Source: Siphlonurus alternatus (taxonomy: Eukaryota; Arthropoda; Insecta; Ephemeroptera; Siphlonuridae). Taken from it: a stretch of DNA of 64,000 nucleotides. Positions 42,804 to 55,288 of this stretch are shown here, piece by piece; within the stretch, counting starts at the first letter, position 1; the number at the start of each line of letters is the position of its first letter. Below the pieces are notes generated by a model, which worked only from the letters and a program-made list of their open reading frames with translations, was not told the origin of the DNA and did no database searches. The translations under genes were made by a program, and so were the position numbers. The stretch is from the NCBI GenBank assembly GCA_949825025.1, contig OX463781.1, positions 23,637,047-23,701,046 on the forward strand. Reading direction: 5' to 3'.

Positions 42804-45613
42804 CTACTTGAGGATGTAAGCTTGCAGGGCAGCAAGAAGATTTATGTTCAACTCATGGGGCAGGTCCAAGTTGTGTGAGGGCTGAGGAAGGTTGAGCTTT
42901 GGTCGATTCCCCAACCATGCCAGACTCACACGGAACTCCACTCCATTGGGAAGAGCTTGGCCAATGTGAAATGCCTCAAAACGTACACCAGCTCCAAGCT
43001 GTAATACCCTGTTATTATAGAAACAAGAAAAGTACTATATTAGGGTTGTAGGTTGTATAGCTAATACCCGGCACAATTAAAAGCCTTGCAATTTAATTTG
43101 AATACATAAATACAAAATGTTGAGAGGAATTTTTGACTTTAAGATAAAATTAGCATACAGTATACTGTATTATATATTATATTGTCTCTCATCAATCTCC
43201 CATCACCATCCCAAGACTAATTTTAAGGCACAGAAATTAATCTATAAGATGTACTGTAGGTACACAACTTATGTATCTTTTAAACTCCTAACTGTAAGTG
43301 CAGTCGCTTGACTGTACTGATTGAGATTTCATTACAGGCTTACAGCACCTCAATTGTAACTTCAATCTTAACCAAAGGCTATGTAAAACACATGGAGATT
43401 TAAACTTAATATTTTAACCAAAGGTACCTGAGTATTTTTATACTGTATTAGTATGTAGCAATGAAATACAAAATTATGCTTACGTTCTTATATCTAGAGG
43501 ACATGCTCGGTTATGGATGTAGAAACGGCATCTTTCCAAGGCAATCAAGGCTGGTCTGCCATCAATCTCACTCTTGAGGACTGCAGTGGAGGAGTTGGGT
43601 AGCGCCACAACAAGGCCAAGTAGGCCTAGGATCTCTGTCTCAGAGCTGCTCCCAGCCTCTGCTACTTGAGCCAAGTCCTCAGCCTCTGTGTTTGTTCCCT
43701 TCTCTACAGTCTTCTTGATGGCACCAGGAGCCGAGGATGGACCAGCAACGGAACTTGAGGTAACAGCAGGGGTGGGAGGAGGAAACAAAGGCTCATTTGG
43801 AAGGTGGAGAACGTGTACTGGCTTCTTGAGGGTAAGGTCTGGTCTGAAGACTGTCCATGCAAAAGTTGCTTGATATTCAACTCCAGAGGGATGTTTGGGA
43901 TGAATTTGAAAGCCTTCAAAGTGTATAATATCACCCAGTTTTATGTCTCTGAAACAAATTACAAATAATAATTGTATTTAAGTGTCTGATATACCGGTAA
44001 GTACAGTAATCAAGATTCTTATAATACATATAGGGTAATTACTTAGTAATTACTAATGTAATAAAAATATGCATGCTGTTTATGTTTATTCACTGAATGG
44101 TACCGTATATATTATTTCATACAATTTCATAATATATGTTCATTTTTTATATTATGGTTGCCTGGTTACCAATAGAAGAACTTGTTTTTCATCATTGTTC
44201 ACAGAGTTTTCTGGGGCTATTAATACCCACAGCCTGCATGCCAGATGCCTAATACCGTTTCTTAATGGGATATGGGATATGTATGTTGCATTTACAACAT
44301 TCCGAGGTACAGAGTTCACCTCAGCATAGTATAGGCATAGTCAAAGCTGCTTTCCTCCTACCAACTCCATCATTTAGTAGTCAGTCACACTCAACCCTAG
44401 TCATGAAAAGACTACTGTACCGCGTTCGAGATTTGAGCCGGGGACCAAATCCCAAAAACGGCAGACTTTTCGAGACTTGGGATGGGTGTGACTGATTACT
44501 AGATGATGGAGTTGGTAGGAGGAAGGCAGCTTACGGTTGTCTATGCTCCACTGCCCTGCAGTCTTGCACTGCCACTGCAGGCTACACAGATCTGGTTGTA
44601 GGAGCCCAGAAGAGTGCAGAAAAGGGTTCTGGGTGTCTGGAATAATAATCCCAGCTCGGTCGCAAGATAACTTTTACTGGAAAGGTTTAAATACCTGGCC
44701 ACACCCGATATTTGGCGTCAAGGATATGTATTTAATTTTAATTTAATATACAGTATATTATACACATGCATATATAATACATTTATATATTTTATATATA
44801 TTATACTGTATATCCTTCAAGCAAGAGGTTGTCTGAGGAGTTGCCAGATATTATGTATGTACTGGTATGTATGTAAATGATGAAGTTCCACTTTCATTTA
44901 CTCTTCAATCGGAAGTGTTAACAATTATTATTAAGTGAAAACAGCGTTCTTTGAAAAAAAAAATAAAAATAAAACATTAACTCTTGCTTATAGCTAGAAA
45001 GACTACTGTATGTATGTATACAGTAATAGAGTCAAGGGGGTGGTAGTGGTAAACACACCGGTAACAGTAATATATATAAATGCATATCGTCGTTGTAGCG
45101 CTCTTTTGACCAATCTAGCTTTATAAGTTTTGACTTTTTGACCAATCTAAAATTATAAGTTTTGACCTTCTGACCAATCTCTTTTTATAAGTTATGACCT
45201 TTTGTCCAATCAATTATTTTCTTAATTTCTTGTACGAGTGGTGCCATCTTGTGGCAAATTTTACGCTCTTTCGAATGGCGCAATAAAAAAAAAGTTGTAA
45301 CTTTTGAGATTTTGGACATTTGTCCCTGCCAAAATTTTTAAAGATTGGTCAAAAGGTCAAAACTTATAATTTTAGATTGGTCAAAAAGTCATAACTTATA
45401 AAGCTAGATTGGTCAAAAGAGCGCTACAACGACGATATGAAGGTGCTTTCACATATTCGAAAATCGCTACAGAGTTCCGTAGCAATGCCGTAAGCCTTTC
45501 ACATGTTCTTGTTCGTCTGCGGCAGCTGCGGCGGAAAATCATGTGAATAGATAAGATAAAATAAGATAAGATAAGATAAGATAAAATAAGATAAGATAAG
45601 ATAAGATAAGATA

Positions 45614-45644
<31 letters not shown>

Positions 45645-47590
45645 CAGTGTGTACACACATTGCATGCATACACCCCTGCTTGCGGCTATTGTGGGTATTC
45701 CACCACGGTGGCACGGTGGCTCGCTTGCTTGCGGCTGACTCTCTCAGCCCCTCCCTGAACTCACCAACACTCCGAGCATCCACAAGCCCAGAGTACAACA
45801 AATTCCACTCCCTCACCGTTCTTCTCAAAAAAGAATACTTGCCCATATCATTTTTGCTTCCCCTATACTCCAACTTCCAATCATGGTCCCTCCTACCCTT
45901 ATAACGCCCTTTCTCAGTATGATCGCTAAGCTCCTCCCAGCCCTTTTGGTTCCTACTTATTTTATACATTGTTATCAGTCTACTTTGCTTCCTCCTTTCC
46001 TCTAAATCCTCCCATCCCAGTTGCTCTATCATTTTGGTCACACTCTCTCTTCCCCTATAAATTTTGCTTTTATCACAGGTAATGCTCCAGTTCCCCTTTT
46101 CTAGAACCCTTCTTGCTGCTCGTCTTTGGATCTTTTCCATCTCCTTCTTTCCTTTTGCTCTATACGGGTCCCACGCATTACATCCATATTCCATTATTGG
46201 TCTAATCAGTCTTGTATGCTTTTTCTCTTACTGTCCTGCCTGCCCCCTTAAGGTTCCTCATTACAAACTCAAGATTCCTTCTGCTCTTTGCCGTTACATA
46301 CCTGATATGTTCATCCCAGTTAAGTTTGCACTGAAGCATTACTCCCAGATATTTGTATTTGTCCTCTAATTTGATTTCTTTCCCCTCCATAAAATATTTA
46401 ACCTGACTTTGCTCCCTTCTTCTGTTGAACTTAACCACGCTACATTTCCCAACATCAAGCTTCATTTTGTTAGCTCCTATCCATATACCCACTGTCTCCA
46501 GATCCTTTTGTAAAATTTGCTCATCCTGCTTATTACTTATTGTCCTATAGATTACGCTGTCATCAGCAAAAAGCCTCATCTCCGACTCCAGATTCTGTAC
46601 AATATCATCAATAAAAATAATAAAAAGTAGCGGCCCTAGCACACTACCCTGAGGGACTCCGGAAGTAACCTTCACTACCTCAGACAACGTTTGCCCTAGC
46701 TTAATTGACTCTCTGTACCCTGTCAGTTAGAAAATCCTCTATAAAATTTAGCAAGCAGCAGATGATAAAAAAAAAATCATGTTAATCACGCCATACAATA
46801 TGCATAATATATACATAATATAATATATATTATGTAAGTTTAGAGGATGCCGCAGCAAAATCAAACTCATCTTGATTTTGCTACGGAGTTCCGTAGAACG
46901 TGCCGCAGAAGATCGCGAGGTGCTACGGAACAGCTACGGTGCGCCGTAGCAAAATCAACACATTTGCTACGGAGTAGCTACGGCGTGTTTCCGTAGCGAT
47001 TTTCGAGTATGTGAAAGCACCTTTATACAGTATACACTACAATAAATAAAAAAAAAGCACATTTTATCATTCACAAAATATTAAACTTACTTTGAAATTT
47101 GTTTTGAACAAGCGTTTCCATTAATATAAAGGCGACAACGTTCAACAGCAACAAGACTAGGTTTCTTGTATCCAGTGATAGAGCTTTTGATAACTGCAGT
47201 ATTCTTGTTAATTATTTTTACAACTTCCCCAAACTGTCCATACACTTCTGGCTCATCAGGAACAATGCTCTCATATTCAGATGAGTCGTCACTTATTTCA
47301 GCTTCACTAGGCTTTTGGCCAGACCACACAAGATTTGCCCTGTACCAAACATGTACTCCCAGATCATATCGGGGCTGTTTTAACTTTTCAGCATTTAAGT
47401 GAAGAACATCACCTAACTTAGCATAACTATGAAGATGTCCTCTTTCAGAACACTTTTCACCATTAATTCGTAAGACTGAAGTATCAAAATAAGCTTGATA
47501 AGTGAAATCACCAACTTTAATGGAAAGAAGGCCCATTTTGTCCCTGACATATTTCTCTAATTTTGCAGTCCACCCTTCAATTATAGACAT
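42804..47590 (-). CDS. Gene A: tandem-repeat protein of unknown function, 3 exons, 389 aa
   Basis: Exons on the minus strand are 47590-47091, 43948-43484 and 43008-42804 (TAG stop), with GT-AG introns both in phase 2; the joined length is 1170 nt. The protein holds about three copies of a roughly 100-residue unit. The pattern is: a hydrophobic strand and STAVLKS-like stretch, ALERCRFYI(H/N)N, then LGD(I/V)xHFEGF, PSGVEY/PNGVEF, a LAW/FAW-x-x-RP motif, and an LDLP-like end. Each repeat is interrupted by an intron at the same place, between the RLYING part and the LGDxxHFE part. The alternating beta-strand look suggests an OB-fold or cold-shock-like module, but I do not recognise the family. 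Linkers are acidic (DDSSEYES) or Pro/Ser-rich. There is no signal peptide or membrane segment, so it is probably intracellular. Gene B is its paralogue. The first intron holds a nested transposon set; a CRE-like TGACGTCA lies about 290 bp upstream. Confidence 0.85.
44334..44547. mobile_element. Hairpin MITE in gene A intron 1
   Basis: GGCATAGTCAAAGCTGCTTTC and CCTACCAACTCCATCAT at the left are mirrored by ATGATGGAGTTGGTAGG and GCAGCTTACGGTTGTCTATG at the right, giving arms of about 70 bp. Confidence 0.75.
44548..45083. other. Gene A intron 1 filler
   Basis: AT-rich intronic sequence; nothing further is supported. Confidence 0.45.
45084..45438. mobile_element. Hairpin MITE family R, complete copy
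   Basis: ATATCGTCGTTGTAGCGCTC at the left and its exact complement at the right. The arms are tandem TTTTGACCAATCT / TTATAAGTTTTGACC units. A half copy lies at 2905-3045. Its right end abuts the next element directly. Confidence 0.88.
45440..47023. mobile_element. TIR element H, interrupted by a non-LTR insertion
   Basis: AAGGTGCTTTCACATATTCG and CGAGTATGTGAAAGCACCTT form the ends, followed by AAAATCGCTAC / GTAGCGATTTT. Internal CTACGGAxxTCCGTAG palindromes recur. Most of its length is the non-LTR element at 45545-46772. No clear target duplication was identified. Confidence 0.75.
45545..46772 (-). mobile_element. 5'-truncated non-LTR retrotransposon with 10-bp target duplication
   Basis: AAAATCATGT flanks the insert at 45535-45544 and 46773-46782. 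On the minus strand the reverse transcriptase C-terminal half reads SGVPQGSVLGPLLF (RT motif), LFADDSVIY (catalytic FADD box) and KYLGVML. After a one-base frameshift at about 46205 it continues MEYGCNAWDPY through the post-RT tail. The 3' end is an (AAGAT)n-type microsatellite (45550-45643). The protein is broken and lacks the endonuclease and N-terminal RT. The style is that of the CR1/L2/Jockey group. It sits inside element H in intron 1 of gene A. Confidence 0.88.
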
Positions 47591-48771
47591 ATTTTACTGC
47601 TGTTTAGTAACGTTAATTAATAAGTTTCAATAATATCGTAATAATTTTTTATAAATAATCACATTTAAAGGCAAAAAAACAGAATTTTTTAGTAATAGGT
47701 TTAAGACTTCACGTGCTGACAACACAGTTGAACCATAGAGTTAATATTAAAAGAGTTGAACACAGTGGACGCTGTTTGGCGTGACCAGCTGATCGATGTA
47801 AACAAAGGGAACTGTCTGGGTCTACGCCGGTCGTAGACGCATTAAATCTACGCCGGAACTTTTTCAATGTTCAAAACATCCGTGACGTCACCCGACGTAG
47901 CTCTATTAAACCTACGTCGGTTGTATAAAACATATGATTCATAACGTCACTAATATAACAAATGCAATAAACGGAGCTAATTGTTCAAATTTTTTACTCC
48001 ACTATGACTTGTACGTGTAATTATATTATAATTGATTGTAATAAACGGTATTATGCAGAGTCTGTAGTAATTTTTATATTTATTAATTGTAAATATATTA
48101 TATTTATATAGTGCATATATATATAATATCATAATTAAATTATTAAAATATATTATTAAAAATTCGCAACTGTAAAATTAATTCTGTATATAAATAATTA
48201 TATATATATATATTATATAATCATATACTAAATTAATTTAACTAAAAGGCAGATAGTGCAATTAAGTGACGACGAAGGTATAAAAAAAAAAAAAACTTTC
48301 CGGCAAAACTGGCATAAGAAATAAAAGCGTACGTGAATTGAGTGAAATATATTATATAATTATATATTAATGGGAAGCTGTGACCTTGACGTCATCGCGA
48401 CCTTTGTCCTAACATTATACTTTTACAATTAAGAACAGATTGGGCGCACTACACGTAAGATCCTATTATATTTATACGCAGCAATTTTTCGATCGCGGTA
48501 TTGTTAATTAATTCATTACACAAGTTCTGTTTCCGAATTGAAAATCACGTATTGTCAATAACCTTTTTCATTTGCCACTATTAAAATATTATTTGCAACC
48601 CCACAGACCCCAGCTCAGTTTAAGTAAAAAGAAACTCTAAAAAAAAATCGCGGTACTTGTATTAATTCTGATTTTGGAGCGGAAAATTTGCGCAATATAT
48701 GCCCATGGTGTCAAAATCTGCTGATCTTCAACATACGAATATCTTCCAGTAAAAATATGGCGACCAAATTG
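47591..48771. other. Upstream region of gene A
   Basis: Includes a palindromic GTCTACGCCGG..CGTAGAC tract near 47819-47870 and a TGACGTCA CRE-like site near 47883, possibly promoter-related. A repeat shared in inverse orientation with 29868-29952 lies at 48375-48497 (GATCCTATTA, ATTTTTCGATCGC). Confidence 0.4.
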
Positions 48772-49149
48772 CCCACGAGAAAAAAAACGTGAATAATTCG
48801 TCAATATGGGTGAAAATCTCACCCATATTCCCATACATTGAAATATATTGAAGTATGGCTCATGTAGATTGACGCTTCATTCAAGCATATTGACAAATTT
48901 TCAGCTATTTATCAAAATAGGTGAATTTCAAGCAGTTTCACTCACCCATTTTGACATATACTAACATATTTTCACACAATTGACTCGTAAAGATTCACGC
49001 AGTTTCACGTATATCCAAGTATTTCTAATTTGGTGTGAACTTCACCTACATTGATGCCTGTTGACTTATTTTCACTCACCCATTTTGATAAAGTTTCAAG
49101 CATATATTTTCACGCATTTATTGCTCTACAATTAATATGAAGTAAATTG

Positions 49150-50275
49150 ATTCATTTTGACGTACTTTCAGCTACTTTGACACAATTTAAATTCACTCTT
49201 TTTGGCATATTTTCACGAACTTTCACCCTTTTACCGACCAAATTTTTACACCAAGTCTGTTCATGCATATTGACACTTTTTAACATATTTTGACGAACTT
49301 TGACCCTTTTACTAACCAACTTTTTCCTTAAAGTCCGTTCATGCATGTTGACACTTTTTGACATATTTTCACGAACTTTCACCCTTTTACCAACCAAATT
49401 TTTACACCAAGTCCGTTCATGCATATTGACACTTTTTGACATATTTTGACGAACTTTGACCCTTTTACTAACTAACTTTTTCCAGAAAGTCCGTTCATGC
49501 ATATTGACACTTTTTGACATATTTTGACGAACTTTGACCCTTTTACTAACCAACATTTTCCATAAAGTCCGTTCATGCATATTGACACTTTTTGACATAT
49601 TTTGACGAACTTTGACCCTTTTACTAACCAACTTTTTTTCATTTAGTCCGTTCATGCATATTGACACTTTTTGACATATTTTGACGAACTTTGACCCTTT
49701 TACTAACCAACTTTTTCCATAAAGTCCGTTCATGCATATTGACACTTTTTGACATATTTTGACGAACTTTGACCCTTTTAATAACCAACATTTTCCATAA
49801 AGTCCGTTCATGCATATTGACACTTTTTGACATATTTTGACGAACTTTGACCCTTTTACTAACCAACTTTTTTCATTTAGTCCGTTCATGCATATTGACA
49901 CTTTTTGACATATTTTGACGAACTTTGACCCATTTATTCACCAACTTTTTTCATAAAGTCCGTTCATGCATATTGACACTTTTTGACATATTTTGACGAA
50001 CTTTGGCCCTTTTACTAACCAACTTTTTCCATAAAGTCCGTTCATGCATGTTGACACTTTTTGACATATTTTCACGAACTTTCACTCTTTTATCGACCAA
50101 ATTTTTATACAAAGTCCGTTCATGCATATTGACACTTTTTGACATATTTTGACCCTTTTACTAACCAACTTTTTCCACAAAGTCCGTTCATGCAAGTTCA
50201 CCTATTTTTACACTTTTTCAAGCATTTTCACACGTTTATCGACCAAATCTTCCCACAAAGTCGGTTTATGGAAGA
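49150..50275. repeat. 78-bp tandem array, left arm of FB-13
   Basis: About 14 head-to-tail units with CGTTCATGCATATTGACAC and TTTTGACGAACTTTGACCC. Confidence 0.9.
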
Positions 50276-50298
50276 TAACACCTTTTTTTACAAAGTCC

Positions 50299-51374
50299 CC
50301 CAGGGACCGCAGGTGTATCCCCGGGGCGTTCCAGGGATACCCCTCAAACGTCCCTCCGGAGTGCCCCAAGGTGTATCCCCTATTTCCATGCACAAAAGGG
50401 TACCCCTTGGGGACATTCCAGGGATACACCCTGAAGTCATTGCAGGGATACATAGGGTTATATAGCAAATATGCTTATAATTACCAATTAAAAAATGTTT
50501 TTATCAATTATAATGATGTTATCAAAGAGAAAGAATAGCAAAAAAAAAATTAAAAAACTGGCATAGGTGAGACTCGAACTCGGGACCATCAGATTTGAAG
50601 TCTGGTGTCTTTACCACTAGGACACATGTCTTCATACTAAAATGTAGAAAACTTAACTTTATAAACTATAAATTATGAAATCGACTTGTATATTTTTGAT
50701 ACTTTAGGATATTTTACAATCTATGGTTTCTTTTATAAATTTTAATAAAAATAATGAAAAACTTCCAATACGGCACATAAATAATGTTTATCTTCAAATT
50801 TTAACAATTTTTTATTTTTTAATTTTTTAGAAAAAACCACGTCTCATGAATGACCCCCAGGTGCACTTACGGGACATTCTGTTTACTAATTAAAATTATT
50901 CAAAATTGTGATTAAAAATTCAATCAGCTACATACTTAAGCAAAGAAAATTGTTATTTTACAATTTTCGACAATACCCCCCGTGTGTCCCACAGAGACAC
51001 CTGCGAGACATTCATCGATAGTTATCAAATTAATCAAAATCTTCTCGAGATGAAGCTAAACGTTTTAAAATACTATAATTTCACCAATTAAAACCAATAT
51101 TAAAAAAACAGTAACGTCCTAGGAGTGCACCTGCGGGGCATACATGGGATACCCCTGGTGTATCCCTGCGAGACACTCAAAGGACGTTTGATCCAAAAGT
51201 TCAATATAATTGCGTTATTTTCTTCTGTGTCCCTTCTACACTATAAGTTAAGCAATTCCTAAAAATTTTAAATTTTAAAAAGCATTAAATTAATATAATA
51301 TAGACCACGGGACATTCGCGGGGCATTGCAAGGACGTTCCGCTGTGTCCCGGGGATACCCATGCGGTCCCTGGG
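50299..51374. mobile_element. Element E, copy 1 (CCCAGGGACCGCA ends)
   Basis: The ends are CCCAGGGACCGCA and TGCGGTCCCTGGG. Subterminal GGGATACCCCTC / CCGGGGATACCC and GGGGACATTCCAGGGATACA repeats are GC-rich. The centre is AT-rich and carries a tRNA-like unit (50559-50631). Length 1076 bp; nearly identical to copy 2 at 54211-55288. Confidence 0.88.
50559..50631 (-). ncRNA. tRNA-like pol III unit inside element E1
   Basis: Minus strand: box A-like TCCTAGTGGTAAA (50622-50610), anticodon arm CAGA-CTTCAAA-TCTG with anticodon TCA (50598-50596), box B-like GAGTTCGAGTC (50581-50571), then T-runs as terminator. The acceptor and T-stems are imperfect and the long variable arm of tRNA-Sec is absent, so this is a tRNA-derived sequence rather than a normal tRNA gene. 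Confidence 0.6.
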
Positions 51375-51384
51375 GCCCATTCAC

Positions 51385-52040
51385 CTGTCAAAATAGGTCA
51401 ATATACGTCAGTGAACTTTGTAGAAATAATTGGTTAGTAAATACGTGGATGTTCGCGAAAATATGTCAAAATGGGTCAAAATACGTTGGTGGACTTTTTA
51501 GAAAAATTTGGTTAATAAATACGTGGAAGTTCGTGAAAATATGTCAAAATGGGTTAATATACGTCAGTGAACTTTGTAGAAATAATTGGTTAGTAAATAC
51601 GTGGAAGTTCGCGAAAATATGTCAAAATGGGTCAAAATACGTCAAGGGACATTGTAGAAAAATTTGGTTAGTAATTACGTGGAAGTTCGTGAAAATATGT
51701 CAAAATAGGTCAGTGGACTTTGTAGAAAAATTTGGTTAGTAAATACGTGGAAGTTCGTGAAAATATGTCAAAATGAGTTAATATACGTCAGTGAACTTTG
51801 TAGAAATAATTGGTTAGTAAATACGTGGAAGTTCGTGAAAATATGTCAAAATGGGTCAAAATACGTCAATGGACATTGTAGAAAAATTTGGTTAGTAAAT
51901 ACGTGGAAGTTCGTGAAAATATGTCAAAATGGGTCAAAATACGTCAGTGGACTTTGTAGACAAATTTGGTTAGTAAATACGTGGAAGTTCGCGAAAATAT
52001 ATCAAAAAGTGCCAATGTGCGTGAATAGACTTCGTAAAAA
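51385..52040. repeat. 78-bp tandem array, middle arm of FB-13
   Basis: About eight units with ACTTTGTAGAAATAATTGG and TTGGTTAGTAAATACGTGG. They run in the same orientation as the right array and opposite to the left one. Confidence 0.88.
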
Positions 52041-52467
52041 AATTGTTCAAGAATTGAAAGTGGGGGAACTTCCGGTCATTCGACTTGGCGGTTGGTAGCT
52101 ATACAAGATGGCGAGACATAGCTAGAGGTGCGTGGAAGCTTCATGATTGTGGTGTTTATGAGGTGTTTAAGTGAAGTTTTACTTGTTCCTGAACATTAAA
52201 TTGTTAATTAAAGTGAAGTTACCCAGTGACCACATGGACGTCCCCGGGACGCCCCTGGGACATCCCTCTAAGGTCCCCGTTGGACGTCCCCAAGGACATC
52301 CCCCATGTCCATCAAAAAAGGACGTCCCTGCGGACGTCTTGTGGACATCCCTCGGGGATGTTCCCTAATTTTCACTTGCCAATTATATATTAATTCATCT
52401 TAAAATTTATATTAAAGAAGTTTAGGGTCTTTTAGAATGAGGACTACAAGATTACCAAATAAAAAAT

Positions 52468-52545
52468 TTGGGTGCGTCGGGAATCGAACTCGGACCTTTT
52501 GGTTGATAGATGACGTCGTAGACAACTTGGATATTGCTCTTCGTT
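52468..52545 (-). ncRNA. tRNA-like pol III unit inside element F
   Basis: Minus strand: GGTCCGAGTTCGATTCCCG with box B at 52491-52481, followed by GCACCCAAATTTTTTA (terminator-like T-run). The 5' part is degenerate. It begins with the same TTAGTA..GAAGA lead as the unit in element E, so the two are related. Confidence 0.5.
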
Positions 52546-52977
52546 ACTAAAGTGTGGTTTATTTGGGTATATAAATTGTAAAGTTTTGGGTGTCGTATAA
52601 TATTTTAATATTACGAGCGAAGTTGCGTTTTTTTATTTTTTTAAGCAAACTGGTACATTGGGAGATTGTTATTATTTAATACAACAATAAATATATTGAG
52701 ATTTAAATTTCTTTAAAATAAATTAAAATAAAATTTTATAATTTTAATTAAAAAATGTTTATACATTAATAAATTATAAATTGCAACGCTCAAATGCATC
52801 TCTATCCCAGTAGCACAGCAACGTGGCTGCCACGTGGTAGCCACGTTGCACAATGGTTGCCAATTGGTTGCCAGGCAACGTGGCTGCCACGTGGCGGATG
52901 TCCCATTCGGAGAACCTGAGGCAACGTGGAGGCGGGCAACGGTTTGGCAACCAATTTGTTTTATGGTCAAAAAATAA

Positions 52978-53090
52978 CTATATAGAAGCGGTCACCCATC
53001 TAACTACTTACCTTAATCTACGTTGCTGAACTTCGGTAATCACTGTTGAACATATACTTACCATTACACCGCTTCGTCTTTCTTAATGAA
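52978..53090 (-). ncRNA. 5S-rRNA-like pol III unit inside element G
   Basis: Minus strand: GTGATTACCGAAGTTCAGC then AACGTAG (5S box A region), GTTAGATGGGTGACCGC (box C region), and a T6 run at the end. The outer GAAGCGGT / ACCGCTTC can pair. The 5' third does not match 5S and has a tRNA-like GTGTAATGGTAAG. It is a derived sequence, not a functional 5S gene. Confidence 0.65.
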
Positions 53091-53344
53091 TTGAAGATTA
53101 TTGAGGTATATAAAATCAATAAAAGTTATGGGAAAATGACCAGGGTGCATTTCAATGTAATGTCATACAAATTTCGACCCTAGGGTAAAATTTGATGGCG
53201 GTTCAATTGGTGACCCTTAAATTTGCGACCCTTTGACCCTTAAGGGTCAAAAGACCCCTAAAAAATTTTTTGTTCGGAAAGAATGCAAAATTGAAATTAG
53301 TAATGTCCTTAATTATTTTTAGAGCTTTAATTCACACATTTTAA

Positions 53345-53858
53345 GGGTCGACCCTTGGGGTCTAGCAAGGGTCATTTTTAAAAGAATACAAAAAAATATA
53401 TTTTATGAAATGTGACAAAAACTATGATGACTACAGGTTCAGCATTAAGTATTTTTGAGGAATTAAGTAATCATAATGACCCCTTAAGGGTCGACCCCTA
53501 AAATATGATAGTAAAATTTAATTATTTTTTAACTTTTTTTTTCATTTCAAAAAATTAGTATGCTTTGCTGACATTATTTTTAATTTCTTTTAATATGACC
53601 CTTTCAGGGGTCGACCCTTGATATTTTTCAATTTAACATAAATTTTTAAATAAATTCTGGCAAAAACTACGAGGACTACAGTTTTATGGATCACTGTGTG
53701 TATTTGATGATGTAACCATTATAATGACCCTTTAGGGGTCGACCCCTAATTTGTGAGAGTTAATAGAATTTTCGATTTTCTAATATTTTTTTCATATTTT
53801 TAATTTTAACATGCATTTCTGACTTAAATTTTATTGTGACCCTTTCAGGGGTCGACCC
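53345..53858. repeat. Five regularly spaced GGGTCGACCC palindromes
   Basis: Perfect GGGTCGACCC at 53345, 53488, 53608, 53736 and 53849 (spacings 143, 120, 128 and 113 bp), usually preceded by a GACCCTT.AGGGG arm. They mark degenerate ~120-bp repeats within element G. Confidence 0.85.
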
Positions 53859-54210
53859 TTTTTTTTTCGAAAGAAATGCTTTAAACTTAATTCTCCATGG
53901 CATATAATATGCCACAATGGTGGCTAAGGAGACGTTTTTGGGCGATTCGTTGCCAATTTGTTGCAGCGTGCAACAATAATGCAACGGTTTCATGAAATGG
54001 TTGCAACAACGTTGCGTATGTAACCACCACGCAACGTTGTCATAAAAAATCCTTGTTCATAATAAATTTTAAAAAATTGTAGTGAAAAATACCATTTAGG
54101 TATTCAAATTACATTTTAAGAGCAATTTTGGAAAAAAATATTGGTTGCCAAATCGTTGCCAATTGGTGGAGCGTCTCTAAAGCAACGGTTGGCAACTAAT
54201 TTGCAACCAT

Positions 54211-55288
54211 CCCAGGGACCGCAGGTGTATCCCCGGGGCGTTCCAGGGATACCCCTCAAACGTCCCTCCGGAGTGCCCCAAGGTGTATCCCCTATTTCCA
54301 TGCACAAAAGGGTACCCCTTGGGGACATTCCAGGGATACACCCTGAAGTCATTGCAGGGATACATAGGGTTATATAGCAAATATGCTTATAATTACCAAT
54401 TAAAAAATGTTTTTATCAATTATAATGATGTTATCAAAGAGAAAGAATAGCAAAAAAAAAAATTAAAAAACTGGCATAGGTGAGACTCGAACTCGGGACC
54501 ATCAGATTTGAAGTCTGGTGTCTTTACCACTAGGACACATGTCTTCATACTAAAATGTAGAAAACTTAACTTTATAAACTATAAATTATGAAATCGACTT
54601 GTATATTTTTGATACTTTAGGATATTTTACAATCTATGGTTTCTTTTATAAATTTTAATAATAATAATGAGAAACTTCCAATACGGCACATAAATAATGT
54701 TTATCTTCAAATTTTAACAATTTTTTATTTTTTAATTTTTTAGAAAAAAACTACGTCTCATGAATGACCCCCAGGTGCACTTACGGGACATTCTGTTTAC
54801 TAATTAAAATTATTCAAAATTGTGATTAAAAATTCAATCAGCTACATACTTAAGCAAAGAAAATTGTTATTTTACAATTTTCGACAATACCCCCCGTGTG
54901 TCCCACAGAGACACCTGCGAGACATTCATCGATAGTTGTCAAATTAATCAAAATCTTCTCGAGTTGAAGCTAAACGTTTTAAAATACTATAATTTAACCA
55001 ATTAAAACCAATATTAAAAAAACAGTAACGTCCTAGGAGTGCACCTGCGGGGCATACATGGGATACCCCTGGTGTATCCCTGCGAGACACTCAAAGGACG
55101 TTTGATCCAAAAGTTCAATATAATTGCGTTATTTTCTTCTGTGTCCCTTCTACACTATAAGTTAAGCAATTCCTAAAAATTTTAAATTTTAAAAAGCATT
55201 AAATTAATATAATATAGACCACGGGACATTCGCGGGGCATTGCAAGGACGTTCCGCTGTGTCCCGGGGATACCCATGCGGTCCCTGGG
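54211..55288. mobile_element. Element E, copy 2
   Basis: CCCAGGGACCGCA ... TGCGGTCCCTGGG, 1078 bp, differing from copy 1 by only a few bases. It is nested in G, so it moved or was copied recently. Confidence 0.88.
54472..54545 (-). ncRNA. tRNA-like pol III unit inside element E2
   Basis: Same tRNA-like sequence as at 50559-50631, with the box B-like site at 54494-54484, anticodon TCA and a downstream T-run. Confidence 0.6.

Noticed and set aside
49152..50145. Long open frames rich in KSVNMHERT and KICQKVSICMNGL repeats
   Set aside because: They are translations of the 78-79-bp tandem array (26 codons per unit), open in more than one frame and on both arms of a foldback element. There is no start context or codon bias.
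50559..50631. Functional selenocysteine tRNA
   Set aside because: The anticodon is TCA, but the long variable arm is absent and the acceptor and T-stems have mismatches. It also sits inside a repeated transposable element.
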